Source: Lactimicrobium massiliense
GTDB taxonomy: Bacteria > Bacillota_I > Bacilli_A > Erysipelotrichales > Erysipelotrichaceae
DNA length: 64,000 bases
Direction: 5' to 3'
Assembly: GCF_900343155.1 (NCBI RefSeq)
Contig: NZ_OUNG01000003.1
Location: 1 to 64,000 of the forward strand
The stretch's first letter is position 1; the number at the start of each line of letters is the position of its first letter. This document shows positions 9,079 through 16,806 of this stretch, in pieces. The notes below the pieces were generated by a model. The model worked only from the letters and a program-made list of their open reading frames with translations, was not told the origin of the DNA and ran no database searches. The translations under genes and the position numbers were made by a program.

Positions 9079-9846
9079 ATGCTAAAAATCGATAGACAAA
9101 ACGCAATAATGAAAATGCTTAATGAGCAAGGAAGTATTCTTGTTGCAGATGCATGTGAAAAGCTGAATTGCTCAGATCAAACCATTAGACGGGACCTATC
9201 AGAACTTGAAAAAGAGGGAAAGCTGATAAAAGCTTTTGGTGGGGCATATCTCCCTTCAGACGAAGATAAGGGAATTCCAATCCAATTAAGGTCCAAAATG
9301 ATTCCGGAAGAAAAGCAGCATATTGGATATACAGCTGCACAGCAATTCATTCAACCTAACGATTATATTTCGATTGACTCTAGTACTACATGCCTCACTC
9401 TTGCTCACTATGTTCTGGATCATAAAATGCAGGTTACCATTTTAACGAATTCTTTGAATATTATTACTCTTTTTAGTGAGCCGCAGCCCAACACAAAGTT
9501 AATTTGTGTTGGAGGAAAATATAACAGTCGTTCCGGTTCATTTGTAGGTGAAAATGCCATTAATACCTATTCGCAATACCTTACTAACAGCACATTTATC
9601 AGTTGTAACGCTTTAGATAAACAGTTTGGTATGTTAGATAACTATGAAAAGCAAAAATATATTCGTCAGGAAATGCTAAAACATGCACGTCATAAATATC
9701 TGTTAGTTGATCATACAAAATTCGATGATGAAGGTGCCTTTCTAATTAGCTCGATTTCAGTTTTAGACGCAATTATTACAGATCAACAGCCAAACAAAAC
9801 TTGGATGGATTATTTTCAAGAGAATGAAATCAAGGTGATATGGTAA
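9079..9846 (+). CDS. DeoR-family transcriptional regulator of the salvage operon
   Basis: A 255-residue DeoR-type repressor. The N-terminal winged helix (CSDQTIRRDLSELEKEGKL, residues ~33-51) is the family signature, followed by a sugar-phosphate isomerase-like effector domain with a DSSTT loop near residue 107. The ATG at 9079 has AGGAAGG 8 bases upstream; the TTG at 9049 has no such site. It is divergent from the carrier-mtnK-mtnA operon, so it most likely represses that operon and responds to a phosphorylated intermediate. The 14-bp repeats between the two genes are its candidate operators. Confidence 0.88.
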   Translation: MLKIDRQNAIMKMLNEQGSILVADACEKLNCSDQTIRRDLSELEKEGKLIKAFGGAYLPSDEDKGIPIQLRSKMIPEEKQHIGYTAAQQFIQPNDYISIDSSTTCLTLAHYVLDHKMQVTILTNSLNIITLFSEPQPNTKLICVGGKYNSRSGSFVGENAINTYSQYLTNSTFISCNALDKQFGMLDNYEKQKYIRQEMLKHARHKYLLVDHTKFDDEGAFLISSISVLDAIITDQQPNKTWMDYFQENEIKVIW

Positions 9847-9875
9847 ATTGAAAATTTCATATTAAGCGTACATTT

Positions 9876-9916
9876 GCAGATCACATTAGGTCGGCCACCC
9901 CTTGATCTGCTGTTTT
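9876..9916 (+). terminator. Probable terminator of the deoR gene
   Basis: GCAGATCA pairs with TGATCTGC about 20 bases later, followed by TGTTTT. It starts about 30 bases after the deoR stop. Confidence 0.5.
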
Positions 9917-10032
9917 GAAAATGTACCATCACAGACATATGAATGTATACAAGATAAAAATAACCTGTCAGCTTCAAAGAATGGAACTTTAAAATACCGT
10001 CGGGTTAGGGTGCCCCTATAAAATCACGTAGT

Positions 10033-10054
10033 GCCGAATTTTCGGCCTTTTTTT
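10033..10054 (+). terminator. Short hairpin with T-run at the edge of the ISL3 relic
   Basis: GCCGAA-TT-TTCGGC followed by eight T residues is a compact intrinsic terminator. It stands just left of GGCTCTTC, which resembles an ISL3-type inverted-repeat end near 10066. Confidence 0.6.
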
Positions 10055-10168
10055 GTTGCGTAGGGGGCTCTTCTAAAATTGCGTAGGGATGGGTATTGAT
10101 ACAAAAAAGCCTCCAGTGTTAATACAGGCTTACCACAGACCATATTTAACAAGGAGGTGCGTCACACT

Positions 10169-10620
10169 GTGACCAATAACGATTTTATCATATCAGCTTT
10201 GAACATAAAGCCTGAGCGGATTAAGAGCCTGGAAACCAAGAAAGCAGATGGCAGGCTTCAGATCTTCATTGCTATGATGAATTCATCGCTCTGTTAAAAC
10301 ACTGGAAGCCAGTAATCATCAATAGTTTTGAGAGATCTTGTGATGGTTACCGCCAAAGCAATGCCCTTGCTGAAAGCATCAATCATAAGCTTCGCATGTT
10401 AATCAATGTCTCGAATGGATTTGCCAATTTTGAGCGTTTCCGCGCAAGAGCCTAATACTGCCTGAATAATAACCTATTCTGTGGGCCGACCAGTCACTTA
10501 AAGTCTCAATAGCGTGAAGGCAAGACAAGAGGCAGCTATACTGTTAACAAGCCACTTATATAAAACGGCAATAAGCCCTATGACTCAGACGGCCCAGATG
10601 AAGATGATGAATAAATCCAT
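10169..10620 (+). pseudogene. ISL3-family transposase relic
   Basis: Two pieces of one transposase remain. A good site (AAGGAGG) and a GTG start lead into about 43 codons (…LNIKPERIKSLETKKADGR…). An internal deletion and frame change then join it to the C-terminal segment around 10281-10452 (SNALAESINHKLRMLINVSNG, FANFERFRARA), which resembles ISL3 transposases. Several stops follow (TAA after FRARA, TAG, TAA), so nothing functional can be made. The DDE catalytic core is missing. DNA to about 10770 shows repeats of ACCCTA(C/T)AGGA(T/C)TT and may be the right end. Confidence 0.7.
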
Positions 10621-10783
10621 CACCTGATCCGTAAACATTGTTAAAAAACTACAGATGGTCTATGAGAAAAAGATTCTAAGGTCGAGGAGATTGTGTCCTC
10701 CTATACCTCAGAACCTTTCGATTTTTGACTATCTAAAACCCTATAGGACTTTAAAGCTCATTTTTCCAAAACCCTACAGGATT

Positions 10784-11257
10784 TCAAATTGTCTTTTCTT
10801 CTAAGGGGATAATCTCGTAAACGGCAATCACGCCATTACTAATATCACTATCTTCTTTCAAATAGCAAACTTTGATTGTATCTCCGATTTGCGCTCTTTT
10901 TACATACTCAACTGTATTACATTCTCCTAAATCCTCTGTGTCAATGGCAATACTTTCCGTTAGCTCACGCTCTGGTGTTCCCTCTATTGGCTCTACTATC
11001 AAAGCGCCGTTCTGAACTTCCAACACTTTAGCTTCAAATGCCATTTTAGTTGCAATAACATTTGTGGTCGTATCGTCTTGTACGGAATTTAGGATATGCG
11101 AAACACCAATCGCTGCAGCCACAAGGCACAAACCAGCTGCAACAGCTCCCCACTTTCCCCAATTGGGCTTTTTAGATTTCTTCTTGTAATTGAGAGCTTT
11201 ATCAACATATTTTGTATCAAGTTCGCTCATAGCGTCAGAAAGCTTTTTTGAGTTCAT
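10784..11257 (-). CDS. Single-pass membrane protein, anti-sigma-factor-like
   Basis: A 157-residue protein. A charged N-terminal cytoplasmic part (about 33 residues) is followed by one membrane helix (WGAVAAGLCLVAAAIGVSHIL, about residues 35-55) and an exported beta-rich domain that looks like a small OB-type barrel. Bacillota have many such short proteins opening with an SKKLSDAMSELDTKYVDKAL-like stretch, often encoded behind an ECF sigma factor and regarded as anti-sigma proteins. No sigma gene is present upstream; a broken MerR gene occupies that place. The function is therefore unproven and the gene may be an orphan. Confidence 0.6.
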   Translation of the reverse strand: MNSKKLSDAMSELDTKYVDKALNYKKKSKKPNWGKWGAVAAGLCLVAAAIGVSHILNSVQDDTTTNVIATKMAFEAKVLEVQNGALIVEPIEGTPERELTESIAIDTEDLGECNTVEYVKRAQIGDTIKVCYLKEDSDISNGVIAVYEIIPLEEKTI

Positions 11258-11274
11258 ATGAATACCTCTCTTTC

Positions 11275-11453
11275 AGTCAAGATAGTCACATATTTCATAA
11301 TAAGCATTTTCCTGTTCTTGGGTCTCGTTAGGATCCAATAAGAATTCCCGAAAATGAAGAGACAGATACTTTCCCCGGAATTCCGGATCCGGCAATAATA
11401 CCGATTGCCTTTTTCGTTGTTCCAAATAATTTTGCAGCTTCATTAATATACAT
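11275..11453 (-). pseudogene. Internally deleted MerR-family regulator, relic copy of the gene at 45990
   Basis: The first 15 codons (MYINEAAKLFGTTKK) match the intact MerR gene at 45990-46844 almost residue for residue. After a deletion of roughly 120 codons and a frame change, a second stretch (GKYLSLHFREFLLDPNE, then ICDYLD) matches the middle of the same gene. The upstream DNA, including the promoter, also matches. This is a duplicated and deleted copy, carried to or left at this site by mobile DNA. Confidence 0.8.
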
Positions 11454-11472
11454 AAGTATCACCTCCAGCCTA

Positions 11473-11503
11473 ACCATAAGTTACCCCCAAAGGTTGCGGT
11501 CAA
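11473..11503 (-). promoter_or_regulatory. MerR-type promoter with 19-bp spacer (relic copy)
   Basis: On the minus strand TTGACC and TATGGT are separated by exactly 19 bases, the long spacer typical of MerR-controlled promoters. The same arrangement precedes the intact copy at 46864-46894. The gene it served is deleted. Confidence 0.6.
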
Positions 11504-11673
11504 GAGGCTTTTTGAAAACGCAATATTGCTTGAAAATTGCACTGGCAAATTTAATCCCCACTCTTACTCGTAATAGATGTTTGCCGGAGTTAGTTTGATG
11601 TAATTTCTGTTTTTCTCTCTTTTGAGGTCACAATCTGTGACCTCATCGCAATCCCGATTTACCGCCAATACAA

Positions 11674-12525
11674 TTACTCATCGTCACCAGCAAGCATATG
11701 CACCAGCTGTTTGATACTCTTTACTGTCTCCTCAAATGTAATGTCTGCCGAATAGGAATATTTTTTTCGATATGATTCCCATAGTTTCCTGAGAGCAATG
11801 CTGCCTTCAACATTCTCAAGGATCTTATCTGCATCCGCATACAGCAGTTCTGTTTCCCTCTTTCGACAGGTCGCTGTAAATGCCGCTATTAAAGTCTCAC
11901 GATCAATTCTATTTCCATAAAGCTGGAGCAGCGTCCTGACGTCATAAAAATCTCTCATTCTGGTGTTCAAAACACCTCGAGCAAGAATCGTCTGTAGCTT
12001 CTCAGCAAGAATCGTCTCCAGATTGTAACTCCAAAGAGAAATGCTGCGATTTTCCAGCATCAGACAATAGGTGAATTCCATCGCGTGCGGAGTAATCACG
12101 TCTCCCGTAGAGATATCGATTTTGAGAGGAATCATCATTTTCTCCATTTGCGAATCCAACAGAACTCTGATCCCGGGATATTCCATTTCATCCATGATAT
12201 TTTCAACAGCTTTGATTGAAAATGTCATCTCATCGCCAAGGTCAATATCTATGATTTCAGATATGATCTTTCTGGCATCCTCTGCAGACAGGTTTTCGTT
12301 CCTGATTGATGTGTCAATATCCATTGTAGAGCGCTGAGAAATACCAACCATAGCCGTCACAAGAATTCCGCCCTTAATGACAAAATTGTCATGATACTTC
12401 GATGCGGAAAGCCTTTCCAAAAATCGTTCCATTGCGTAAATTCTCAAAAGATTTCTGGCATCCGCGTTATTCTTGGATGCCAGGCTTTTGATTCTGCCTT
12501 TTAATTGTGCTGACGTAAGTGGCAT
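11674..12525 (-). CDS. abiEii: AbiEii-type nucleotidyltransferase toxin (type IV TA), copy 1
   Basis: A 283-residue toxin of the AbiEii/AbiGii nucleotidyltransferase family. FVIKGGILVTAMV near residue 48, then STMDIDTSI near 66, give the conserved GG...D-x-D catalytic block, with ILAEKLQTIL near 170 as the family's Lys motif. The gene overlaps the antitoxin stop by one base. AbiE systems block phage growth by toxin action after infection and can stabilise mobile DNA. It is only distantly similar to the other two AbiEii copies in the window, so it arrived separately. It appears intact. Confidence 0.88.
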   Translation of the reverse strand: MPLTSAQLKGRIKSLASKNNADARNLLRIYAMERFLERLSASKYHDNFVIKGGILVTAMVGISQRSTMDIDTSIRNENLSAEDARKIISEIIDIDLGDEMTFSIKAVENIMDEMEYPGIRVLLDSQMEKMMIPLKIDISTGDVITPHAMEFTYCLMLENRSISLWSYNLETILAEKLQTILARGVLNTRMRDFYDVRTLLQLYGNRIDRETLIAAFTATCRKRETELLYADADKILENVEGSIALRKLWESYRKKYSYSADITFEETVKSIKQLVHMLAGDDE

Positions 12526-13106
12526 TACAGCAGTACCTCCATATATTGCATGATTATCTTGTCCACATGGAATAATTGTGCATAAGACATCAGCTTATTT
12601 AAATCCTTATCTTTTCTTTGAACATACGCCTTTAATGCTGTATTGAACTCCTGAATCTCAATATTCCTGCGGCTTCGCACAATATCGCAGACCGTCCGCT
12701 CCACATCATAAACCGGAATGTCATTTCCATAATTATTCTTTACAATGACCTTTCCTACATCCAGCAGATCTTTTTTCACCGTATACACTTTGCATCCGCT
12801 ATCAACCAGTCGTTTTGTGTTATACCCCGTATAAATGGTCAGTGTATGCCGTATTGGTTCGCGGTCTGTAAGATTGTGATAATACAGTGCTTCTTCATGC
12901 GAAAAAACTGCTGCGGGGCAGCGCTTATGAAGAACAAAAAGGTCATCGGGCCACGCATCTTCCCTGATGTAGATTCCATGACCAATCCGTTCCAGATTAT
13001 TCTCTTTTACATATTGATAAAAAGCATCTTTTTCAAAGCCGTTCTTTGCTGCATCTGATGCCGTAATGATCCCCGTTTCAGTAAAAAGGTCTTCAATTGC
13101 GTTCAC
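12525..13106 (-). CDS. abiEi: AbiEi-type antitoxin with winged-helix domain, copy 1
   Basis: A 193-residue antitoxin. An N-terminal winged helix (TASDAAKNGFEKDAFYQYVK, then ERIGHGIYIRED) is followed by the C-terminal AbiEi domain with YDVERTVCDIVRSR near residue 134. The chosen GTG at 13106 has AAAGGTGGTG about 9 bases upstream; a GTG at 13118 would overlap that site. AbiEi represses its own promoter and neutralises the toxin; the palindrome at 13123-13150 is the likely operator. It is cotranslated with abiEii. Confidence 0.88.
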   Translation of the reverse strand: MNAIEDLFTETGIITASDAAKNGFEKDAFYQYVKENNLERIGHGIYIREDAWPDDLFVLHKRCPAAVFSHEEALYYHNLTDREPIRHTLTIYTGYNTKRLVDSGCKVYTVKKDLLDVGKVIVKNNYGNDIPVYDVERTVCDIVRSRRNIEIQEFNTALKAYVQRKDKDLNKLMSYAQLFHVDKIIMQYMEVLL

Positions 13107-13122
13107 AAGTATCACCACCTTT

Positions 13123-13150
13123 GTGCTAATATCTATTATGATATTAGCAC
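13123..13150. promoter_or_regulatory. Perfect palindrome, candidate AbiEi operator
   Basis: GTGCTAATAT and ATATTAGCAC form perfect 10-bp arms around an 8-bp centre, ending about 8 bases before the abiEi ribosome site. AbiEi proteins are known to bind inverted repeats upstream of their operon. Confidence 0.7.
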
Positions 13151-13415
13151 GTTAGATATGATTATTCAATTACTCATTTCCAAAGGAATAATCTCATGCC
13201 AACACCGCTGAATTCGTTGGCAACGAAAACCGTCCTCATGCATTTTGTATCGCTGTCTTAAGTTCCACTTTCTTCTGGCTTGCCGCGTCCTCCATCGAGG
13301 AAATCCAGAGGCGATCAAATGGCTTCCGGCATCCACTCTGCAGGTAGACGACCCGGAAGATCTGCAATGCTCTGGGCAACAGATGACATTTCCGCTATAA
13401 CCAGTTGGAATCCCA

Positions 13416-13562
13416 TCACAGCACCTCTTCCCGATTCCTCGGCATCGGCTTCTTTGCCGGTACCTTCAGCTCTGCGCAGATAGACTTTTTCGGATGATCT
13501 GCATTTACACCGACATTTAGACCGACATTTCTTCCGACATTTGTACCGACATCCGTCCGCAT
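13416..13562 (-). CDS. Short ORF with repeated NVG tripeptides
   Basis: About 48 codons from an ATG with GGGAG 9 bases upstream. The first third is a degenerate 12-base tandem repeat read as VGTNVGRNVGLNVGVN; the rest is basic. It follows the ArdC-like remnant on the same strand within a decayed conjugative element. It could be a genuine small gene, a tail cut from a longer protein, or noise. I do not recognise a family. DNA between 13151 and 13415 holds nothing else I can support. Confidence 0.3.
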   Translation of the reverse strand: MRTDVGTNVGRNVGLNVGVNADHPKKSICAELKVPAKKPMPRNREEVL

Positions 13563-13582
13563 TTTCATTTCTCCCGGCGCTT

Positions 13583-14668
13583 CTATGACGGATCCCTGAC
13601 CCTGGTTTTCTCCTTTCGAAGATCGAGCAGATGCCCGTCAATCTTTTCGATCAGGCCGCTTGCTGCAGAGCGGATCATCTCAAGCGATACCTTCAGCTCT
13701 GCCATTTCACGTCCTGTGGATCAGCCGGCGATATACCCGAAGGAGTAATCAGAGGTTTCAATGCCGTAATGCTGGCAGACGGTATAGGCGACACTCTTTG
13801 CCTGTACCTCTTTCGTCCTGGCATCCACACCTTCCTTATCATTCCCGGTATGGAGCGTTGTATGGGCGATCTCGTGAATCAGTATCTTCACGGTCTGGAT
13901 TTCGCTCATGCCGTTCTGAATGGCAATCCGATTGTCTGTCGTATGGAAATACCCTTTGGTCCCTCCCCGGATCTCTTCAAAGCCAACCGAAACCAGCGAT
14001 GTCTTCTCCAGCGCGGTGAGCAGAATGCTGTCCCCATCGACGGATCCGATCAGTTCTTCAGTGCCCAGCGTCGGCAGCTCTTTGCCTTCGGTCTGGCTGA
14101 CATCAAAGACGGTAGCGATCCGGAACAATGGACGTTCTATCTCAACGGTTTCCTTCTTCGGCTTGCCGTCTGTATCCAGCACCGGCTGCCTTGTTTTTGG
14201 ATCAATTACATCCTGTTCTGTCTTGATCTTATACAGTGCCGGTGCAATAATCCTGATTCCCTTTTCGCCGCGTTTCACCTGCCTGCCATGATTCTTTTTC
14301 CATGATTGGTATCCGGCAACAAGCGTGGCGTCCGGTTTCTGCATGCTGATGAGGATCGTATTGTTCAGAGAGTAGTTATAGAACTTCGCCATGGTGGAGA
14401 GATATTCCCGGTATCGCTCGCTGTTAAACAGTTCATGAACGCCTTGCTCCAGCTTGTCCGTGATCTCCGCGATGGTCTGTTGCGGCTTCTTCGCTGCAGG
14501 TTCCGATACCGTCTCTGCGCCAATATGAAGATCCGACACATCTCTGGCATATTCCAGAGAAGGAACCTTTAAGATCTTGTTTTCCTGAAATGAGTAGTAA
14601 TGATCGTCATTGCCGATGATGATATGGTCCACAATCGGTGTTCCAAGCAGTTCGCAGATTTTTGCCAA
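13583..14668 (-). pseudogene. ArdC-like antirestriction protein with Trp-to-stop mutation
   Basis: The N-terminal ~35 codons are the C-terminus of the RadC protein next door. Then come the ArdC-type ssDNA-binding domain (RYREYLSTMAKFYNYSLNN, IRIIAP) and a zinc-peptidase-like HEIAH near residue 265. Reading stops at a TGA at 13718-13720 after SFGYIAG. In the same frame a further ~45 sensible codons (STGREMAELKVSLEMIR…) follow to a TAG at 13583. Relatives have Trp at the stop position as I recall them, so this looks like a TGG-to-TGA nonsense mutation. ArdC proteins protect incoming conjugative DNA from restriction. With RadC also broken, the module is probably dead. Confidence 0.75.
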
Positions 14669-15020
14669 GCGGGCACTTCAGGAAAATATCATCCGGAGAC
14701 GGCGTAAGGTTTCCACTCGGGTGGTTATGAAACAGCACGACCGATCCCGCGTTAGAGAGAATGATGCTCTTTAGGATCTCCCGCGGATGCGCAAGTGACT
14801 GGTTCAGTGTCCCGATGGAGACAATATTCATGTTGATTGGCTTCAGATCATTCCGGAGATTCACAACCGCCAGCACTTCGCGGTCATATCCCTTCAGTGT
14901 CTGTGACATCAGCCGGACGGCCGCCTGTGGAGAGTTGACAGGTTCCGCGCTATAGAGCGGTGGTTCCTTGACTATCCGGATTCCTACCTGATCCAGCTTA
15001 TAGGGTTTACTGGAACTCAT
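14669..15020 (-). pseudogene. RadC/JAB-family protein with frameshift
   Basis: The reading starts at ATG 15020 with GGAGG 8 bases upstream. It gives the RadC/MPN+ domain with LFHNHPSGNLTPSPDD near residue 105, so the metal motif H-x-H...S..D is intact. Right after it, near 14673, one extra base shifts the frame. The correct C-terminus (ARLAKICELLG, DHIIIGNDDHYYS) is found in the next frame and runs on into the ArdC-like reading. RadC-like JAB proteins are common cargo of integrative elements; they are not proven repair factors. The start overlaps the 45-aa gene upstream. Confidence 0.75.
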
Positions 15021-15144
15021 CTGCATCACCTCCGATCGGGATCACGAGGATCACATTCGTTTCTACCAGCTCTTGCATCTGGTCACGGATTTTCCCAGTT
15101 GTAGAGAAAATCTCTTCCTCCCGTTTCTTTTTCTCTTCGCTCAT
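15007..15144 (-). CDS. 45-aa charged protein of a conjugative element
   Basis: A short gene with an excellent AAGGAGG site. The N-terminal half is highly charged (MSEEKKKREEEI), and the rest is helical and ends in ADEFQ. Its stop overlaps the radC start by 14 bases, suggesting coupled translation. A truncated second copy exists at 31640-31763 within the large duplication. Function unknown. Confidence 0.55.
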   Translation of the reverse strand: MSEEKKKREEEIFSTTGKIRDQMQELVETNVILVIPIGGDADEFQ

Positions 15145-15179
15145 AGCGGCCTCCTTTCCGTTCTATCGGGCATAAAGAA

Positions 15180-15207
15180 AGACCGTCTGCGATAAGACAG
15201 GCGGTCT
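15180..15207 (-). terminator. Intrinsic terminator after abiEii copy 2
   Basis: AGACCG...CGGTCT arms with pairing extended by GC pairs, followed on the minus strand by TTCTTTATG. It lies about 20 bases after the abiEii stop and recurs at 31799-31826 in the duplicated block. Confidence 0.7.
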
Positions 15208-15228
15208 GCATAGCTTGTTATGATTTGT

Positions 15229-16125
15229 TCATTCCCATTCTCTGGAAATGTGATTCCAATGTTTAAAAAATGGTTTGTCATCCCGGATTGCAGTGATTAC
15301 CGGAAGAATAAAGTGTTTCACTTCATTCATGGTTTCTTCAAATGATAGCGGCGAAGCAACCCTTTTGTTTTTTAAGAAGCCTTTCCATCGCTGCTGATGG
15401 CTGTGATCTTCGATAAAATCATCTTCAAATGCAGCAATATCGTCAAATGTGGTGTGTCGATTATCGAATGTTTCAATCAAAGACTCCTGTAATATGCTGC
15501 CATCGAAATCCTCCCGTTCGGAAATGGTCATGAGATCGTAGAAATCTTTATATCGACTGTTCACCACGCCAAGGGAAACGATTGCCTCCATTTTTTCAGA
15601 AACGATCGTATAAACAGAATATGCATACAGTTCTACTGGATCATCATCCAGCAGTGTTGGATAATTCATTTTCTGCCGTTTCGGATAAACGACATCACCG
15701 AATCCGATATCAATGCCAACGTGAATTCTTGTCCGGTCAAGATAAGCAGTTACTGAAATCCTTGCACCATGATACTTTTTAAATTCCGTAATATTGACTG
15801 CCTCAAGGGTATTCATATCAAAGCGGATTGGGTCATCTGCCTCTGTATTCAGTATTTCTCCAAAAACTGCCTTCAATGTCTCAAGATCATTTGAAATGTG
15901 TTGTCCAAGCAGGTCGATGTCCGTTGTAGCCCTCGTAAAGTCATCTGTATACAAACCATAGAGAAGGATGCCGCCTTTCAGCGTAAAATCATCTGCGTAT
16001 CTGGAAACAGAAATCCGGTAGAGAACTCGTTCGAGAATATAAACAGTTAATGCATCCTGAACGGTTCTTCCGCTCTTTTTCGCATAGTTCTTCAGCCTGT
16101 CTTTCACTGAGGAAGCATTTCTCAT
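15229..16125 (-). CDS. abiEii: AbiEii-type nucleotidyltransferase toxin, copy 2
   Basis: A 298-residue AbiEii toxin. FTLKGGILLYGLY near residue 46 followed by RATTDIDLLG near 65 is the nucleotidyltransferase block, and SEKMEAIVSLG near 180 the conserved Lys helix. It overlaps the antitoxin by 4 bases. The gene is nearly identical to the copy at 31848; the translations differ at only three residues (Lys/Ile, Tyr/Phe, Lys/Glu). Both copies are open, so both may be active. The role is phage abortive infection or element maintenance. Confidence 0.9.
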   Translation of the reverse strand: MRNASSVKDRLKNYAKKSGRTVQDALTVYILERVLYRISVSRYADDFTLKGGILLYGLYTDDFTRATTDIDLLGQHISNDLETLKAVFGEILNTEADDPIRFDMNTLEAVNITEFKKYHGARISVTAYLDRTRIHVGIDIGFGDVVYPKRQKMNYPTLLDDDPVELYAYSVYTIVSEKMEAIVSLGVVNSRYKDFYDLMTISEREDFDGSILQESLIETFDNRHTTFDDIAAFEDDFIEDHSHQQRWKGFLKNKRVASPLSFEETMNEVKHFILPVITAIRDDKPFFKHWNHISREWE

Positions 16126-16697
16126 ACAAGCACCTCCAGAAACTGCCGCATGGCAGTCTCCACGCGCAGTTTTTCCGCATATTTCATCAGACGATTGATA
16201 TCCCTGTCGCTACGGTTCAGATATTTTTTTACGATCTTAACAGCGGGCTCAAACCCGATCTTATTTCGATAGAATACAATGTCGCATACTGTCTTTTCCA
16301 TGTCGTAGATGCGATACAGATTCCCGTCTTCATTCACCGTTCTGATCCCTGTTTCATATCGTTCCTCAGAAAAAAGGAAAAATTTCATGGCAGGCCAGTC
16401 CGGCTGTGAAGGCATTCTGGTACCTCTGGGAAGTGCGGCCTCCACTGCCGACGGCCTTTCTTCAGACAGGTCGTAATATACCGCTGCGCTGATCAGGCAG
16501 ACCACAGCCTTATCTGAGACAGCGGAAACAGCATAAAAGTCATTTGGCTCACCGCTGAAATCAAGATTCTCATAATACTTTTTATTCACTCTGGCAAGCC
16601 TGCCGGAATCTTCCAGCTTGTTGATATCGTAGTAAGAATATCCTTCCCTCTTCAGTTCCTGCATGGAAATGAATTGCTGTGTTGGCTTCATATACAT
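16122..16697 (-). CDS. abiEi: AbiEi-type antitoxin, copy 2
   Basis: A 191-residue AbiEi antitoxin. The N-terminal winged helix (SMQELKREGYSYYDINKLEDSG) is followed by YDMEKTVCDIVFYR near residue 133, the family's C-terminal motif. Of three in-frame ATGs, the one at 16697 lies 6 bases after AGGAGG. Upstream, around 16723-16760, an imperfect inverted repeat (AAATGTTTGCAG / CTGCTTACATT) could be the autoregulatory operator. It is essentially identical to copy 3 at 32741. Confidence 0.9.
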   Translation of the reverse strand: MYMKPTQQFISMQELKREGYSYYDINKLEDSGRLARVNKKYYENLDFSGEPNDFYAVSAVSDKAVVCLISAAVYYDLSEERPSAVEAALPRGTRMPSQPDWPAMKFFLFSEERYETGIRTVNEDGNLYRIYDMEKTVCDIVFYRNKIGFEPAVKIVKKYLNRSDRDINRLMKYAEKLRVETAMRQFLEVLV

Positions 16698-16806
16698 CAT
16701 TCACCTCCTGCAGATATTTTAACAAATGTTTGCAGTTTATTCAATCTGCTTACATTCATTTAATTCTCGTATTCAACAGTCTCAAACAGAAACTGCCTGC
16801 ACAGTT

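Noticed and set aside
13315-13641. Open reading of 108 codons rich in Cys, Arg and Lys
   Set aside because: It is the shifted frame of the NVG repeat and the ArdC tail; the Cys/Arg pattern comes from the 12-base repeat and there is no ribosome site.
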